Source of the DNA: an uncultured Verrucomicrobiales bacterium
Lineage (GTDB): Bacteria; Verrucomicrobiota; Verrucomicrobiia; Verrucomicrobiales; Akkermansiaceae
NCBI GenBank assembly: GCA_937952875.1
Contig: CALFDI010000067.1
Location: 1 to 8,177 of the forward strand
DNA: 8,177 nt
Direction: 5' to 3'
The notes beneath the pieces were generated by a model that saw nothing but the letters and a program-made list of their open reading frames with translations, was not told where the DNA came from and did not search any database. Below are positions 1 to 5,793 of this stretch, piece after piece. The position numbers and the translations under genes were made by a program. The stretch's first letter is position 1; each line of letters opens with the position of its first letter.

Positions 1-280
1 CGCTCAGAACAGCCATCGCAATGCTCGGGCCGATCCCGCTCACACGATCAATGAGCAAGCGGAACAGATCTCGATCTTCATCCGCTGCAAAGCCATATAG
101 CGTAAGGGCTTGCTCTCTCACATGCAGATAAGTCAGCAGCGACACTTGGTCTCCTACTTTTGGATTGATGCGATCAAAGGTCGTTACCGGTATCAAAACA
201 TCATATCCAACGCCATTTACATCGATAACTAGTCGATTTGGCATGGCATCTACAACTTCTCCGCGGATTCTCGCTATCAT
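1..280 (-). CDS. ruvA: Holliday junction branch migration protein RuvA (5' part, cut by window edge)
   Basis: RuvA binds the four-way Holliday junction as a tetramer and loads the RuvB helicase for branch migration during recombinational repair. The first 93 codons are present; the 3' part lies left of the window. The N-terminal OB-fold is clear: it starts MIARIRGEVV, continues with the family signature VDVNGVGY-like VIDVNGVGYDV (about residues 18-28), and reaches LLTYLHVREQALTLYGF (about 48-64). The start of the helix-hairpin-helix domain follows, with VSGIGPSIAMAVLS at the cut end. The ATG at 280-278 fits the known RuvA N-terminus exactly. No good Shine-Dalgarno sequence is visible; AAAGAGA lies about 15 nt upstream. 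It is transcribed divergently from the small gene at 456. Identification is firm; only the missing C-terminal RuvB-binding domain cannot be judged. Confidence 0.95.
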   Translation of the reverse strand, partial: MIARIRGEVVDAMPNRLVIDVNGVGYDVLIPVTTFDRINPKVGDQVSLLTYLHVREQALTLYGFAADEDRDLFRLLIDRVSGIGPSIAMAVLS

Positions 281-322
281 TTGTCCGCAAGTGTCTCTTT
301 GCTATCTATAGCGTCAAATCCT

Positions 323-368
323 TTCTACAATAGCGCTTCTACAACACATATTTTAGAAAAGTTTAGAA
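323..368. repeat. Paired short repeats between ruvA and the divergent small gene
   Basis: Two direct copies of TTCTACAA (323-330 and 337-344, 14 bp apart) are followed by two copies of TTTAGAA (352-358 and 362-368, 10 bp apart, one helical turn). The cores TTCTA and TAGAA are reverse complements, so the whole block has rough dyad symmetry. It lies just downstream of the candidate ruvA -10 element, a usual place for an operator. In AT-rich DNA such short matches can arise by chance, so a protein-binding role is only a suggestion. Confidence 0.3.
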
Positions 369-377
369 CAATCTCTC

Positions 378-407
378 ATTATAAATAAACTTTTTAGCAT
401 ATTGAAA
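378..407 (-). promoter_or_regulatory. Candidate ruvA promoter
   Basis: On the minus strand a perfect -10 hexamer TATAAT lies at 383-378. A weak -35-like TTTCAA lies at 407-402, with an 18-bp spacer. Transcription would start near 371 and give a leader of about 90 nt before the ruvA ATG at 280. The -35 match is poor, so the assignment rests mainly on the -10 and the AT-rich setting. Confidence 0.35.
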
Positions 408-437
408 CAAAAATGTGTCGCTCATATCGCAACATCA

Positions 438-446
438 TGCTATGAT
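438..446 (+). promoter_or_regulatory. Extended -10 promoter of the 104-aa protein gene
   Basis: TGCTATGAT forms an extended -10 element (TG, one base, then TATGAT with one mismatch to TATAAT). Only 9 bases separate it from the ATG at 456, so transcription would start at about 453-454 and the mRNA would be nearly leaderless. No convincing -35 is at the right distance, which is acceptable for extended -10 promoters. Confidence 0.45.
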
Positions 447-455
447 CCCCGCCCT

Positions 456-770
456 ATGGCTACTACGAAAAGAACTCGTTTTTCCCGCCGTCTTCCAGAC
501 CACGTCACTGATGAGATTGTAAATGTCCTCGGTGCTGATCCAAAGTTTTTTGGATTTAATGACCTCTTCGAAAACGTCTTCGCCCGCTTAAAAGAGCGCA
601 ACGCCGTCTCCGGTGGCGAAGAAATGCTGCGCCTTCGCGCTTATGAAAAACTTCAAAACCTTGTCACTCGCGGACTCGTCGAAAAAGACGGCAAAGAATA
701 CAAGGGACTTCCTCGCCTTCCAGAAGCTCACAGCGATAACATCGCTAAAGAGCAAGCTGCACAGGGCTAA
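456..770 (+). CDS. Small basic protein, possible winged-helix fold, function unknown
   Basis: A 104-aa protein that I cannot assign to a named family. The frame is open upstream to a TTG at 402, but the ATG at 456 is preferred because the extended -10 element at 438-446 would start transcription just before it. The N-terminus is basic (ATTKRTRFSRRLPDH). Residues 32-85 look like helix (FGFNDLFENVFARLKE), helix (EEMLRLRAYEKLQNLVTRG) and a short strand or turn (LVEKDGKEYKGL), an arrangement resembling a winged helix-turn-helix. That would suit a DNA- or RNA-binding role, but this is inference from predicted shape only. It stands alone, divergent from ruvA and closed by a strong terminator, so it is probably monocistronic and well expressed. 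No Shine-Dalgarno sequence is visible. Confidence 0.75.
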   Translation: MATTKRTRFSRRLPDHVTDEIVNVLGADPKFFGFNDLFENVFARLKERNAVSGGEEMLRLRAYEKLQNLVTRGLVEKDGKEYKGLPRLPEAHSDNIAKEQAAQG

Positions 771-787
771 ATCAGAGGATTTGCTCA

Positions 788-832
788 TGCTCCAAAGATT
801 TTAGCCGAAAAGCTATCTTTTTCACTGGAGCA
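788..832 (+). other. Imperfect hairpin in the 3' region of the small gene
   Basis: TGCTCCA (788-794) pairs perfectly with TGGAGCA (826-832). Inside it, AAGA (795-798) pairs with TCTT (816-819) and TAGC (802-805) with GCTA (812-815), leaving small internal loops and the apical loop CGAAAA. No T-run follows, so it is not itself a terminator. Together with the terminator at 855-890 it makes a structured 3' untranslated region of about 120 nt. Confidence 0.4.
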
Positions 833-854
833 GAATCCAATCCAACCTTTAACT

Positions 855-890
855 CCCCACGTTGTCACTGACGACGTGGGGTTTTTCTTT
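855..890 (+). terminator. Strong intrinsic terminator
   Basis: A 12-bp stem has arms 855-866 and 870-881, all Watson-Crick except one T-G wobble. The outer part is CCCCACGT paired with ACGTGGGG and the loop is ACT. It is followed at once by TTTTTCTTT. This is a textbook rho-independent terminator closing the 104-aa gene and insulating nuoA, which starts 43 bp further on. Confidence 0.95.
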
Positions 891-933
891 ATTCCCCCTC
901 TTCCTTTTCACATCACATACCTCCTATCATCAG

Positions 934-1305
934 ATGCTTTTGGATTACCTTCCTGTTCTGCTTCAACTCGCCATTGCCATTGGATTCGCCGCTATAGCGC
1001 TAAGCCTCTCTGTTATTCTTGGTAAGTCAGGCCGTAGTGTGGGTGAGAAAGACAACGCCTATGAGTGTGGTATGCTGCCCATTGGTGACGGAGCCCCTCG
1101 CTTCAGCGTTAAGTTCTACCTCGTCGCCATGCTTTTCGTCATCTTCGATATCGAAGTCGTCTTCATGTATCCATGGGCTGTTCAATTCAAAGAGCTCGTG
1201 AAACAATCAGTGATTCCGATCATTAGCATGGGCGGTTTTGCTCTCGTTCTTCTCTTTGCCTACCTTTACGCCTTTGGTAAAGGAGCACTTTCTTGGAACA
1301 AATAG
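934..1305 (+). CDS. nuoA: NADH-quinone oxidoreductase subunit A
   Basis: NuoA is a small membrane subunit of respiratory complex I (NDH-1), near the quinone site at the junction of membrane and peripheral arms. The 123-aa length is normal for the family. Three membrane segments are visible at about residues 7-29, 60-82 and 93-115. The family hallmarks are present: NAYECG (41-46) in the loop after the first helix, then RFSVKFYLVAMLFVIFDIE (56-74) with the conserved acidic residues D72 and E74, followed by PWA. The ATG at 934 was chosen because an upstream TTG at 862 lies inside the terminator and would add a non-family extension. No Shine-Dalgarno is visible and the promoter is unclear; TATCAT at 925-930 is too close to the ATG for a normal leader. 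Unusually, no nuoB follows; the next gene encodes a Dabb protein. Confidence 0.95.
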   Translation: MLLDYLPVLLQLAIAIGFAAIALSLSVILGKSGRSVGEKDNAYECGMLPIGDGAPRFSVKFYLVAMLFVIFDIEVVFMYPWAVQFKELVKQSVIPIISMGGFALVLLFAYLYAFGKGALSWNK

Positions 1306-1333
1306 TCGTCTCCGATCGTTTCTACTACAGCTC

Positions 1334-1651
1334 ATGCTCTACCACGTTGTTTACTACAAATCGCGAGATCATGTAGACGACACTGTGATCGAGCAAGTGG
1401 TCCGCCAGACACGGTCTCATTTACTCAAAATTCAAGAAACCCTCTCAGTCAGATCGGGAAAAAATCTCGATGCCTCGTCTGAGTGGACATTTTTCTACTC
1501 AGTCGAAGTCGAGAGTAAGCTCAAGTTGAAGCTCTTTCACACTGATGGCAGCTATTTGAAATTTCTCAAAACAGTTGTCGAACCGAACCTGTGCGAGCCC
1601 ATTAGCCAAACCTTCGAACTGGACCCATCTAGGGAACGAAAATACTCGTAA
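1334..1651 (+). CDS. Dabb-family (stress-responsive alpha/beta barrel) protein
   Basis: A 105-aa protein matching the Dabb domain, a dimeric ferredoxin-like alpha/beta barrel fold found in stress-responsive and small-molecule-binding proteins. Typical features are the opening MLYHVVYYKSRDHV (compare the usual HVVLFK-like start), helix residues 15-36, the SGKNLDAS turn (41-48), the WTFFYSVEVES strand, then a helix leading to FLKTVVEPNL in place of the common HP.H motif. The ATG at 1334 is preferred over an upstream ATG at 1238, which overlaps the nuoA coding region and adds a non-family leader. It lies 28 bp after nuoA with no terminator between, so the two are probably co-transcribed; a role in complex I is not implied. 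No Shine-Dalgarno sequence is seen. The substrate or exact role is unknown. Confidence 0.8.
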   Translation: MLYHVVYYKSRDHVDDTVIEQVVRQTRSHLLKIQETLSVRSGKNLDASSEWTFFYSVEVESKLKLKLFHTDGSYLKFLKTVVEPNLCEPISQTFELDPSRERKYS

Positions 1652-1690
1652 AACGTTGTCATAGTTGAAGAATTAATCAGTCAGATACTG

Positions 1691-1696
1691 TATACT
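1691..1696 (+). promoter_or_regulatory. Candidate -10 element of the oxidoreductase gene
   Basis: TATACT (one mismatch to TATAAT) ends 10 bases before the ATG at 1707. TTGAAG at 1665-1670 could be a -35, but the 20-bp spacer is long. A start near 1703 would leave only a few leader bases, like the arrangement at the gene starting at 456. Weak evidence on its own. Confidence 0.35.
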
Positions 1697-1706
1697 TCTC
1701 ACAATT

Positions 1707-3155
1707 ATGAATCGTCGTTCTTTTCTCCGCTCTACAGCCTTTGCAGGGACAGCCTCACTCCTCGCACCATTCGCTCAGGCGCAAGGGGCTAACTCTCAGC
1801 TTAGACTCGCCATTATCGGCGTCCGAGGCCGCGGAAATAAGCTCGCGCAATTTGTAAAAAAAGCGACTGGCTGCCGCCTCGTTCTCCTCTGTGACGTCGA
1901 TAAAAAGGTATTGAGGAAACGAGCTGCAGAACTCGGAAAAAATTATACTGAGCTCGCTACAGAAACGGATTATCGAAAAGTCATTGAGCGCAGTGACATC
2001 GATGCTGTAGTCATCGCTACGCCGAATCACACACATGCACTCATCGCCATCAGCGCTGCCGCAGCAGGTAAGCACGTCTATGTCGAAAAGCCCGTATCCC
2101 ATAACATTTGGGAAGGTAAGAAACTCGCCGCTGCGGCCAAACAGTATGGAGTCATCATCCAACATGGCTTTCAGCGCAGATCTGAAGCCTCATGGGCTGA
2201 AGCATTCTCCTACCTGCAGGAGGAAAAGCCCGTCGGTGATATCAAGCTCGCCCGTGCCCTCTGCTACAAACCTCGTAGAAACATTGGCAAGGCCACTGCT
2301 CCACTCTCTATTCCATCCAGTGTAGATTATAATCTATGGGCTGGTCCGAGACACCTACTTCAGCCTCAGAGAAAAAAGCTTCACTACGATTGGCACTGGC
2401 AGCACGACTTTGGCAATGGTGACCTCGGAAACCAAGCTCCCCACCAAATTGATGTCTGCCGTATGGCCATAGGCGATCCTACCGAGGCTGACTTAACTCA
2501 CTCCGCCATCAGTGTTGGTGGCCGCCTTGGCTATGATGATGATGGAGAATGGGCGAATACACAGCTCGTCTATCATGCGTTAAAATCCACTCCGATTCTC
2601 GTCGAAGTCCGTGGTCTTCCTAAGAAGAACATGAATTGGAAAGGCGGGACGGATAAGATTGATGGGATTAACATTGGTAACATCATAGAGTATGAAGGTG
2701 GTCGCCTCATCGGCGGGCACAGCCCCAAGTGCCAGCTTCTCGACTCAAAAGGCGCAGTGATCAAAACATTCGACAGCCCCGCAAATCTAAATATTCAGAC
2801 CTTTGTCGACGCCGTCACCTCAGGTTCGATCTCTGCGGATAAAGGCATCCATAGTGGCCATCTCTCATCCAGTCTGGCACACATTGGAAATACCTCTCAC
2901 CGCCTCGGAGCAAAAACATCAAAGGCTCAAGTTCACGAAACCTTTTCTCACTTTCCACATGCAGAAGATGCCGGAGAACGTCTCCTCACTCATCTCGATG
3001 CCAACGGCATTAATCTGAAGAAGACGCCTCTCACTCTTGGAAAAGAAATCACTTTCGATGGCAAGACCGAGAGCTTTACAGGAAAGCACGCAGCAGCAGC
3101 GAACGACCTACAAATGGAGCATTATCGAGACGGCTTCACCCTTCCAAACGCTTAG
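1707..3155 (+). CDS. Tat-exported Gfo/Idh/MocA family oxidoreductase
   Basis: A 482-aa NAD(P)-dependent dehydrogenase of the Gfo/Idh/MocA family, whose members usually act on sugars, inositols or their derivatives. The N-terminus MNRRSFLRST carries a twin-arginine motif, a hydrophobic stretch (residues 11-22) and a likely AQA cleavage site near residue 25, so export to the periplasm in folded form is predicted. The Rossmann fold starts at LRLAIIGVRGRGNK (32-45). IATPNHTHA (103-111) and the family signature EKP (127-129) follow. The C-terminal domain has DWHWQHDFGNGDLGNQ (228-243) and then H246 and D249, a pattern I know from planctomycete and verrucomicrobial exported members. It is probably transcribed alone: the start has its own candidate -10, and pdxA has its own candidate promoter. 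No Shine-Dalgarno is visible. The substrate cannot be told; glycan degradation is a common context but no such neighbour is present. Confidence 0.92.
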   Translation: MNRRSFLRSTAFAGTASLLAPFAQAQGANSQLRLAIIGVRGRGNKLAQFVKKATGCRLVLLCDVDKKVLRKRAAELGKNYTELATETDYRKVIERSDIDAVVIATPNHTHALIAISAAAAGKHVYVEKPVSHNIWEGKKLAAAAKQYGVIIQHGFQRRSEASWAEAFSYLQEEKPVGDIKLARALCYKPRRNIGKATAPLSIPSSVDYNLWAGPRHLLQPQRKKLHYDWHWQHDFGNGDLGNQAPHQIDVCRMAIGDPTEADLTHSAISVGGRLGYDDDGEWANTQLVYHALKSTPILVEVRGLPKKNMNWKGGTDKIDGINIGNIIEYEGGRLIGGHSPKCQLLDSKGAVIKTFDSPANLNIQTFVDAVTSGSISADKGIHSGHLSSSLAHIGNTSHRLGAKTSKAQVHETFSHFPHAEDAGERLLTHLDANGINLKKTPLTLGKEITFDGKTESFTGKHAAAANDLQMEHYRDGFTLPNA

Positions 3156-3164
3156 ATAGCACGC

Positions 3165-3195
3165 CTGACAACGATTGATCGCACTTTTCTATAAA
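3165..3195 (+). promoter_or_regulatory. Candidate pdxA promoter
   Basis: CTGACA (3165-3170, one mismatch to TTGACA) and TATAAA (3190-3195) are separated by 19 bp. Transcription would begin near 3202, about 30 nt before the pdxA ATG. The spacer is slightly long. A small AT-rich inverted repeat, ACTTTT/AAAAGT (3183-3188 and 3194-3199), overlaps the -10 region. Confidence 0.35.
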
Positions 3196-3232
3196 AAGTC
3201 GACCGCACTGAGCATTCCGACTACTCTGATGT

Positions 3233-4087
3233 ATGCCCACAATCGGAATAACACTCGGGGATCAGGCTGGGATCGGGCCAGAAATCGTTGAGGCTGCACT
3301 CGCATCTAATCAACTTCCTCGAGAATTTGACTACCGTATCATAGGTGATCGGCTTTCTAACATTACGCCAGGCAAGCCCACTATAGAGACAGCACAAGCC
3401 GCCGTCGACGGACTCGAACGCGGTGCAAGCATGCTCGCAAATGGTGATATCGATGCGATCGTCACCGCACCTGTCGCCAAAGAACACTTGCACACTGTCG
3501 GATTTACATTCCCGGGGCAGACTGAATTTTTTACGAATCGCCTAGGCGTTACGAATTACGCCATGTGCCTCACAGGCCATCATCTAACAGTCGGGCTCGT
3601 CACAATTCATCAGTCTCTCGCGTCTGTGCCTACTAGCCTCACTACCACCGAGATAGTAAAAACAGGTCGCCTTCTGGCTGACTTTGCCCGAAAAAAACAC
3701 GGACGCTCTGCTAAAATCGCCGTATGTGGACTCAATCCACATGCAGGAGAAAATGGAGCGTTTGGCAGCGAAGATCTGGAAATCATTGCACCCGCTATTG
3801 ATCTACTTAATCGAGGTGATAACGAGTTTAGCGGTCCTCATCCTGCGGACACCATTTTCTACCCAGCATCTCAAGGGGCGTATGATGCCGTGCTCTGCAT
3901 GTATCACGATCAAGGTTTGATTCCGCTGAAACTTCTGGATTTCGCAACGGGGGTCAATGTAACTCTTGGCCTCCCCCGCCCTCGTGTCAGTCCAGATCAC
4001 GGCACAGCTTTTGATATCGCAGGCACTGGCCAGGCTGACCCATCCTCATTCATCCATGCTCTACAGCTAGCAGCTCGACTCGCTTAA
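3233..4087 (+). CDS. pdxA: 4-hydroxythreonine-4-phosphate dehydrogenase
   Basis: PdxA oxidises 4-phosphohydroxy-L-threonine with NAD in the DXP-dependent pathway to pyridoxal 5'-phosphate; it is a cytoplasmic metal-dependent dimer. Signatures run through the protein: ITLGDQAGIGPEI (6-18), TAPVAKEHL (78-86), GQTEFF (95-100), TIHQSLASVP (124-133), CGLNPHAGENG (165-175), YHDQGLIPLK (224-233) and SPDHGTAFDIAG (253-264). H126, H170 and H225 match the three metal-binding histidines of the family, with spacing close to E. coli H166, H211 and H266. At 284 aa it is shorter than the usual 310-330; the loss lies mainly between residues 35 and 60, after the second strand. Q11 replaces the proline usual in GDPAGIGPE. 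The ATG at 3233 fits the family start. No Shine-Dalgarno is visible. All catalytic motifs are present, so it should be active. Confidence 0.93.
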   Translation: MPTIGITLGDQAGIGPEIVEAALASNQLPREFDYRIIGDRLSNITPGKPTIETAQAAVDGLERGASMLANGDIDAIVTAPVAKEHLHTVGFTFPGQTEFFTNRLGVTNYAMCLTGHHLTVGLVTIHQSLASVPTSLTTTEIVKTGRLLADFARKKHGRSAKIAVCGLNPHAGENGAFGSEDLEIIAPAIDLLNRGDNEFSGPHPADTIFYPASQGAYDAVLCMYHDQGLIPLKLLDFATGVNVTLGLPRPRVSPDHGTAFDIAGTGQADPSSFIHALQLAARLA

Positions 4088-4102
4088 GGGCACCTCCGGC
4101 AA

Positions 4103-4126
4103 CTTGCTTTCGATCCAAAAAGCAGG
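4103..4126 (+). other. Weak hairpin after pdxA
   Basis: CTTGCTTT (4103-4110) and AAAGCAGG (4119-4126) can form an 8-bp stem with one wobble pair and an 8-nt loop. TTCAGATTTTC follows, only a loose T-rich tract. It could act as a poor terminator for pdxA; the fit is marginal. The rest of 4088-4255 shows no other gene I can support. Confidence 0.2.
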
Positions 4127-4255
4127 TTCAGATTTTCTCAGATCAAGGCGGTTTTAGACTTTTTGAATGAATTCATAAGGTCTGAAACCAACGCTGAGAT
4201 GGGGGAATCTGGGTCTATTTTTAGAAATAAAGTTACCGGAGTGGCCCTTAATACT

Positions 4256-4585
4256 ATGAAGGAGGTATTTCGCGATCGCGATTATACTCGCGTTTCCCTC
4301 ATGAAGACTCTTTTAGAGACTGAAGGGATTCCTGTGATCATGAGAAATGAACTCTTAGCCACCTCTGGAATCACCGAAATACCAATTCCCGAGTTTTTCC
4401 CTAACCTCTGCGTCTTCAATGATGAAGACTATTCAACAGCATGGAGCATCATAGATACTCATTTAAAGAAAGAGAGCGATTCTCTAAAAGCCCCGTCTAT
4501 TAGATGCTCAAGCTGCAAAGAAGAGAACCCTGGAAACTTTGAATTCTGCTGGAACTGCGAATCTGACTTAGCAAGTGATTCCTAG
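4256..4585 (+). CDS. DUF2007 domain protein with C-terminal zinc ribbon
   Basis: The frame gives a 109-aa protein from this ATG. Residues 1-70 match the DUF2007 family (putative signal-transducing proteins with a PII-like, ferredoxin-type fold): MKEVFRDRDYTRVSLMKTLL, then EGIPVIMRNE, then the IPEFFPNLCVFNDEDY segment. Residues 84-101 form a zinc ribbon with CxxC (C84, C87) and CxxC (C98, C101). The frame is open further upstream, with an ATG at 4199 and a TTG at 4163 giving 128 or 140 aa. The start at 4256 is preferred because MKEVFR is the usual DUF2007 beginning, but no good ribosome binding site supports it over the others. The ligand or partner is unknown. It converges with the ACT-domain gene, with 2 bp between the stop codons. 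Confidence 0.85.
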   Translation: MKEVFRDRDYTRVSLMKTLLETEGIPVIMRNELLATSGITEIPIPEFFPNLCVFNDEDYSTAWSIIDTHLKKESDSLKAPSIRCSSCKEENPGNFEFCWNCESDLASDS

Positions 4586-4591
4586 AATCAC
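4575..4591. other. Inverted repeat holding both convergent stop codons
   Basis: GTGATTC and GAATCAC form a perfect 7-bp inverted repeat around CTA. It contains the TAG of the DUF2007 gene (4583-4585) and the TGA of the ACT gene (4590-4588 on the minus strand). No T-run follows on either strand, so it does not qualify as a standard terminator, though it could serve as a shared transcript end or stabilising hairpin. Confidence 0.35.
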
Positions 4592-5067
4592 CGTAATAAA
4601 TCTTTCTGCCAGAGGACTTTCACTCCAGCCTTATTCAGAACATTTGCTCCGAATTCAGCATCTTCTAAGTGCAATGCCATTAAAGAACACATATTAGGTT
4701 GCGATAGCAGCGTATAAGTAAAATCAATGTTAGTCTCTGCCGCTACAAGAGCGCCTAGTGCTGCATCTAGCTCCAACTGCACGTTTCTTAATGCAATCAC
4801 CACAATATGACATTGCGTAAAGGGAATCCCTTTCTCCAAGAACAACTGATTCGTCTTATCTGGAAATGATGTCACAAGACGTAGCATCGTTGCATCGCGA
4901 GAGTCTTGAAGACTTAGACCAACAACCTCGATACTGTTAGAGCGTAAAAGGCGCACAAGAGAACTCAACGAGCCGACACGGTTCTGTAGCATCACAGTAA
5001 ACTGCTTGGGCAAGCAATCAGGCCGATCTGTCGCAACAGCAACTTCGTTAGACTCAAAGTCGTTCAT
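4588..5067 (-). CDS. Double ACT-domain protein
   Basis: A 159-aa protein whose residues 22-93 fit an ACT domain: KQFTVMLQNRVGSLSSLVRL followed by the NSIEVVGLSLQD strand, a typical regulatory ligand-binding fold. A second, more diverged ACT-like unit spans about residues 95-155 (LDAALGALVAAETNIDFTYT, ending in GVKVLWQKDL). There is no catalytic domain, so it is a stand-alone ACT protein; such proteins often sense amino acids or act as regulators, but the ligand here is unknown. A 21-residue acidic N-terminal tail precedes the fold. It is the last gene of the leftward operon, 33 bp after trmO. The sequence before the ATG at 5067 has no Shine-Dalgarno. A TAGAAT at 5094-5089 could be an internal -10, but no matching -35 is seen. 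Confidence 0.8.
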   Translation of the reverse strand: MNDFESNEVAVATDRPDCLPKQFTVMLQNRVGSLSSLVRLLRSNSIEVVGLSLQDSRDATMLRLVTSFPDKTNQLFLEKGIPFTQCHIVVIALRNVQLELDAALGALVAAETNIDFTYTLLSQPNMCSLMALHLEDAEFGANVLNKAGVKVLWQKDLLR

Positions 5068-5100
5068 ATTTCAAAAGCGTAATCGATTATTCTAGTTATC

Positions 5101-5793
5101 TCAAACTGAGATCTTGGACATTTCATGTAATTCTATCACACCGCCTTTCACTCTCCAAGCAAGAGCATAACCACACAGCTCGACCTTATACAGCCTTTCA
5201 GAATCATCATGATAGGCTGGGCGTGGGTCTAAACCTAAGGTCTGACAAATCACATCTCGAGCATTCTGATCTGCTAACTCCCAAAGCGCAGCACAAGACT
5301 CATGTATCTGAACAGGCAGCACAACTGGAGCATCTGACGCGAACCCGCTCACAGCTTTTACTAAAGAGTCAGTATAAGAAATGTAAGGGCGGATATCAAT
5401 AATCGGCGTCTGATCCGTGAGATCTACGCCGGAGACAATTAACTCGATTTTATCCATATCGACAGACTCCAGCTTCACTGCAGACAAGCCGATTCCATTA
5501 GGACGATAAGGAGACCGTGTCGCAAACACTCCACGCTTCTCATTTCCACCTAAGCGTGGAGGTCTTACGAGTGGACGATAGCCCTGCCCCACAGTCCGAT
5601 CGAAGAGAAAAGTTAGCCAAATATGACTAAACTCTTCGATGCCTCGCAAAAGATCGGCATTCTGGAATGCTGGCGCAAACACAATCCTCCCTCTCGCAGC
5701 TGGGACTAATCCTGGCTGACGAGGCGTAGCAAAACGCTCCACGAATGGCGTCTCGATACGAGCAATGACTTCCAGCGTTACATCATCATTCAT
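5101..5793 (-). CDS. trmO: tRNA (adenine37-N6)-methyltransferase TrmO (TsaA/YaeB family)
   Basis: TrmO uses S-adenosylmethionine to methylate N6 of t6A37 in tRNAs that read ACY codons, giving m6t6A. The 230-aa length agrees with E. coli TrmO (235 aa). Family motifs are TPRQPGL (23-29), LRGIEEFSHIWL (49-60), VRPPRLGGNEKRGVFATRSP (76-95), then YRPNGIGLSAVKLE (96-109), GVDLTDQTPIIDIRPY (122-137) and DPRPAYHDD (189-197), which cover the beta-barrel cofactor site and the C-terminal domain. Its ATG overlaps the stop of the rhomboid gene by 4 nt (ATGA), which suggests translational coupling. AAAGGG about 11 nt upstream is a weak ribosome binding site. The rhomboid protease and the ACT protein have no known link to tRNA modification, so the neighbourhood says little about its role. 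Confidence 0.93.
   Translation of the reverse strand: MNDDVTLEVIARIETPFVERFATPRQPGLVPAARGRIVFAPAFQNADLLRGIEEFSHIWLTFLFDRTVGQGYRPLVRPPRLGGNEKRGVFATRSPYRPNGIGLSAVKLESVDMDKIELIVSGVDLTDQTPIIDIRPYISYTDSLVKAVSGFASDAPVVLPVQIHESCAALWELADQNARDVICQTLGLDPRPAYHDDSERLYKVELCGYALAWRVKGGVIELHEMSKISV

Noticed and set aside
357..370. Possible LexA box upstream of ruvA
   Set aside because: Only the half-site GAACA (366-370) is present; the partner TGTTC four bases before it is absent (AAAAG instead).
588..804. Short open frames on both strands overlapping the 104-aa gene
   Set aside because: They overlap the better-supported gene with its own promoter and terminator; the plus-strand one runs into the hairpin region and shows no family features.
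862..933. Upstream TTG start that would lengthen NuoA by 24 residues
   Set aside because: It begins within the terminator stem, and the added sequence is not part of the NuoA family.
1755..2165. 136-codon open frame on the minus strand
   Set aside because: It lies fully inside the oxidoreductase gene, opposite conserved motifs of that family, and its translation resembles no protein I know.
4259..4266. Perfect Shine-Dalgarno-like AAGGAGGT
   Set aside because: It lies inside the first codons of the DUF2007 gene and no start codon follows at a workable distance; it reflects the codons for Met-Lys-Glu-Val.
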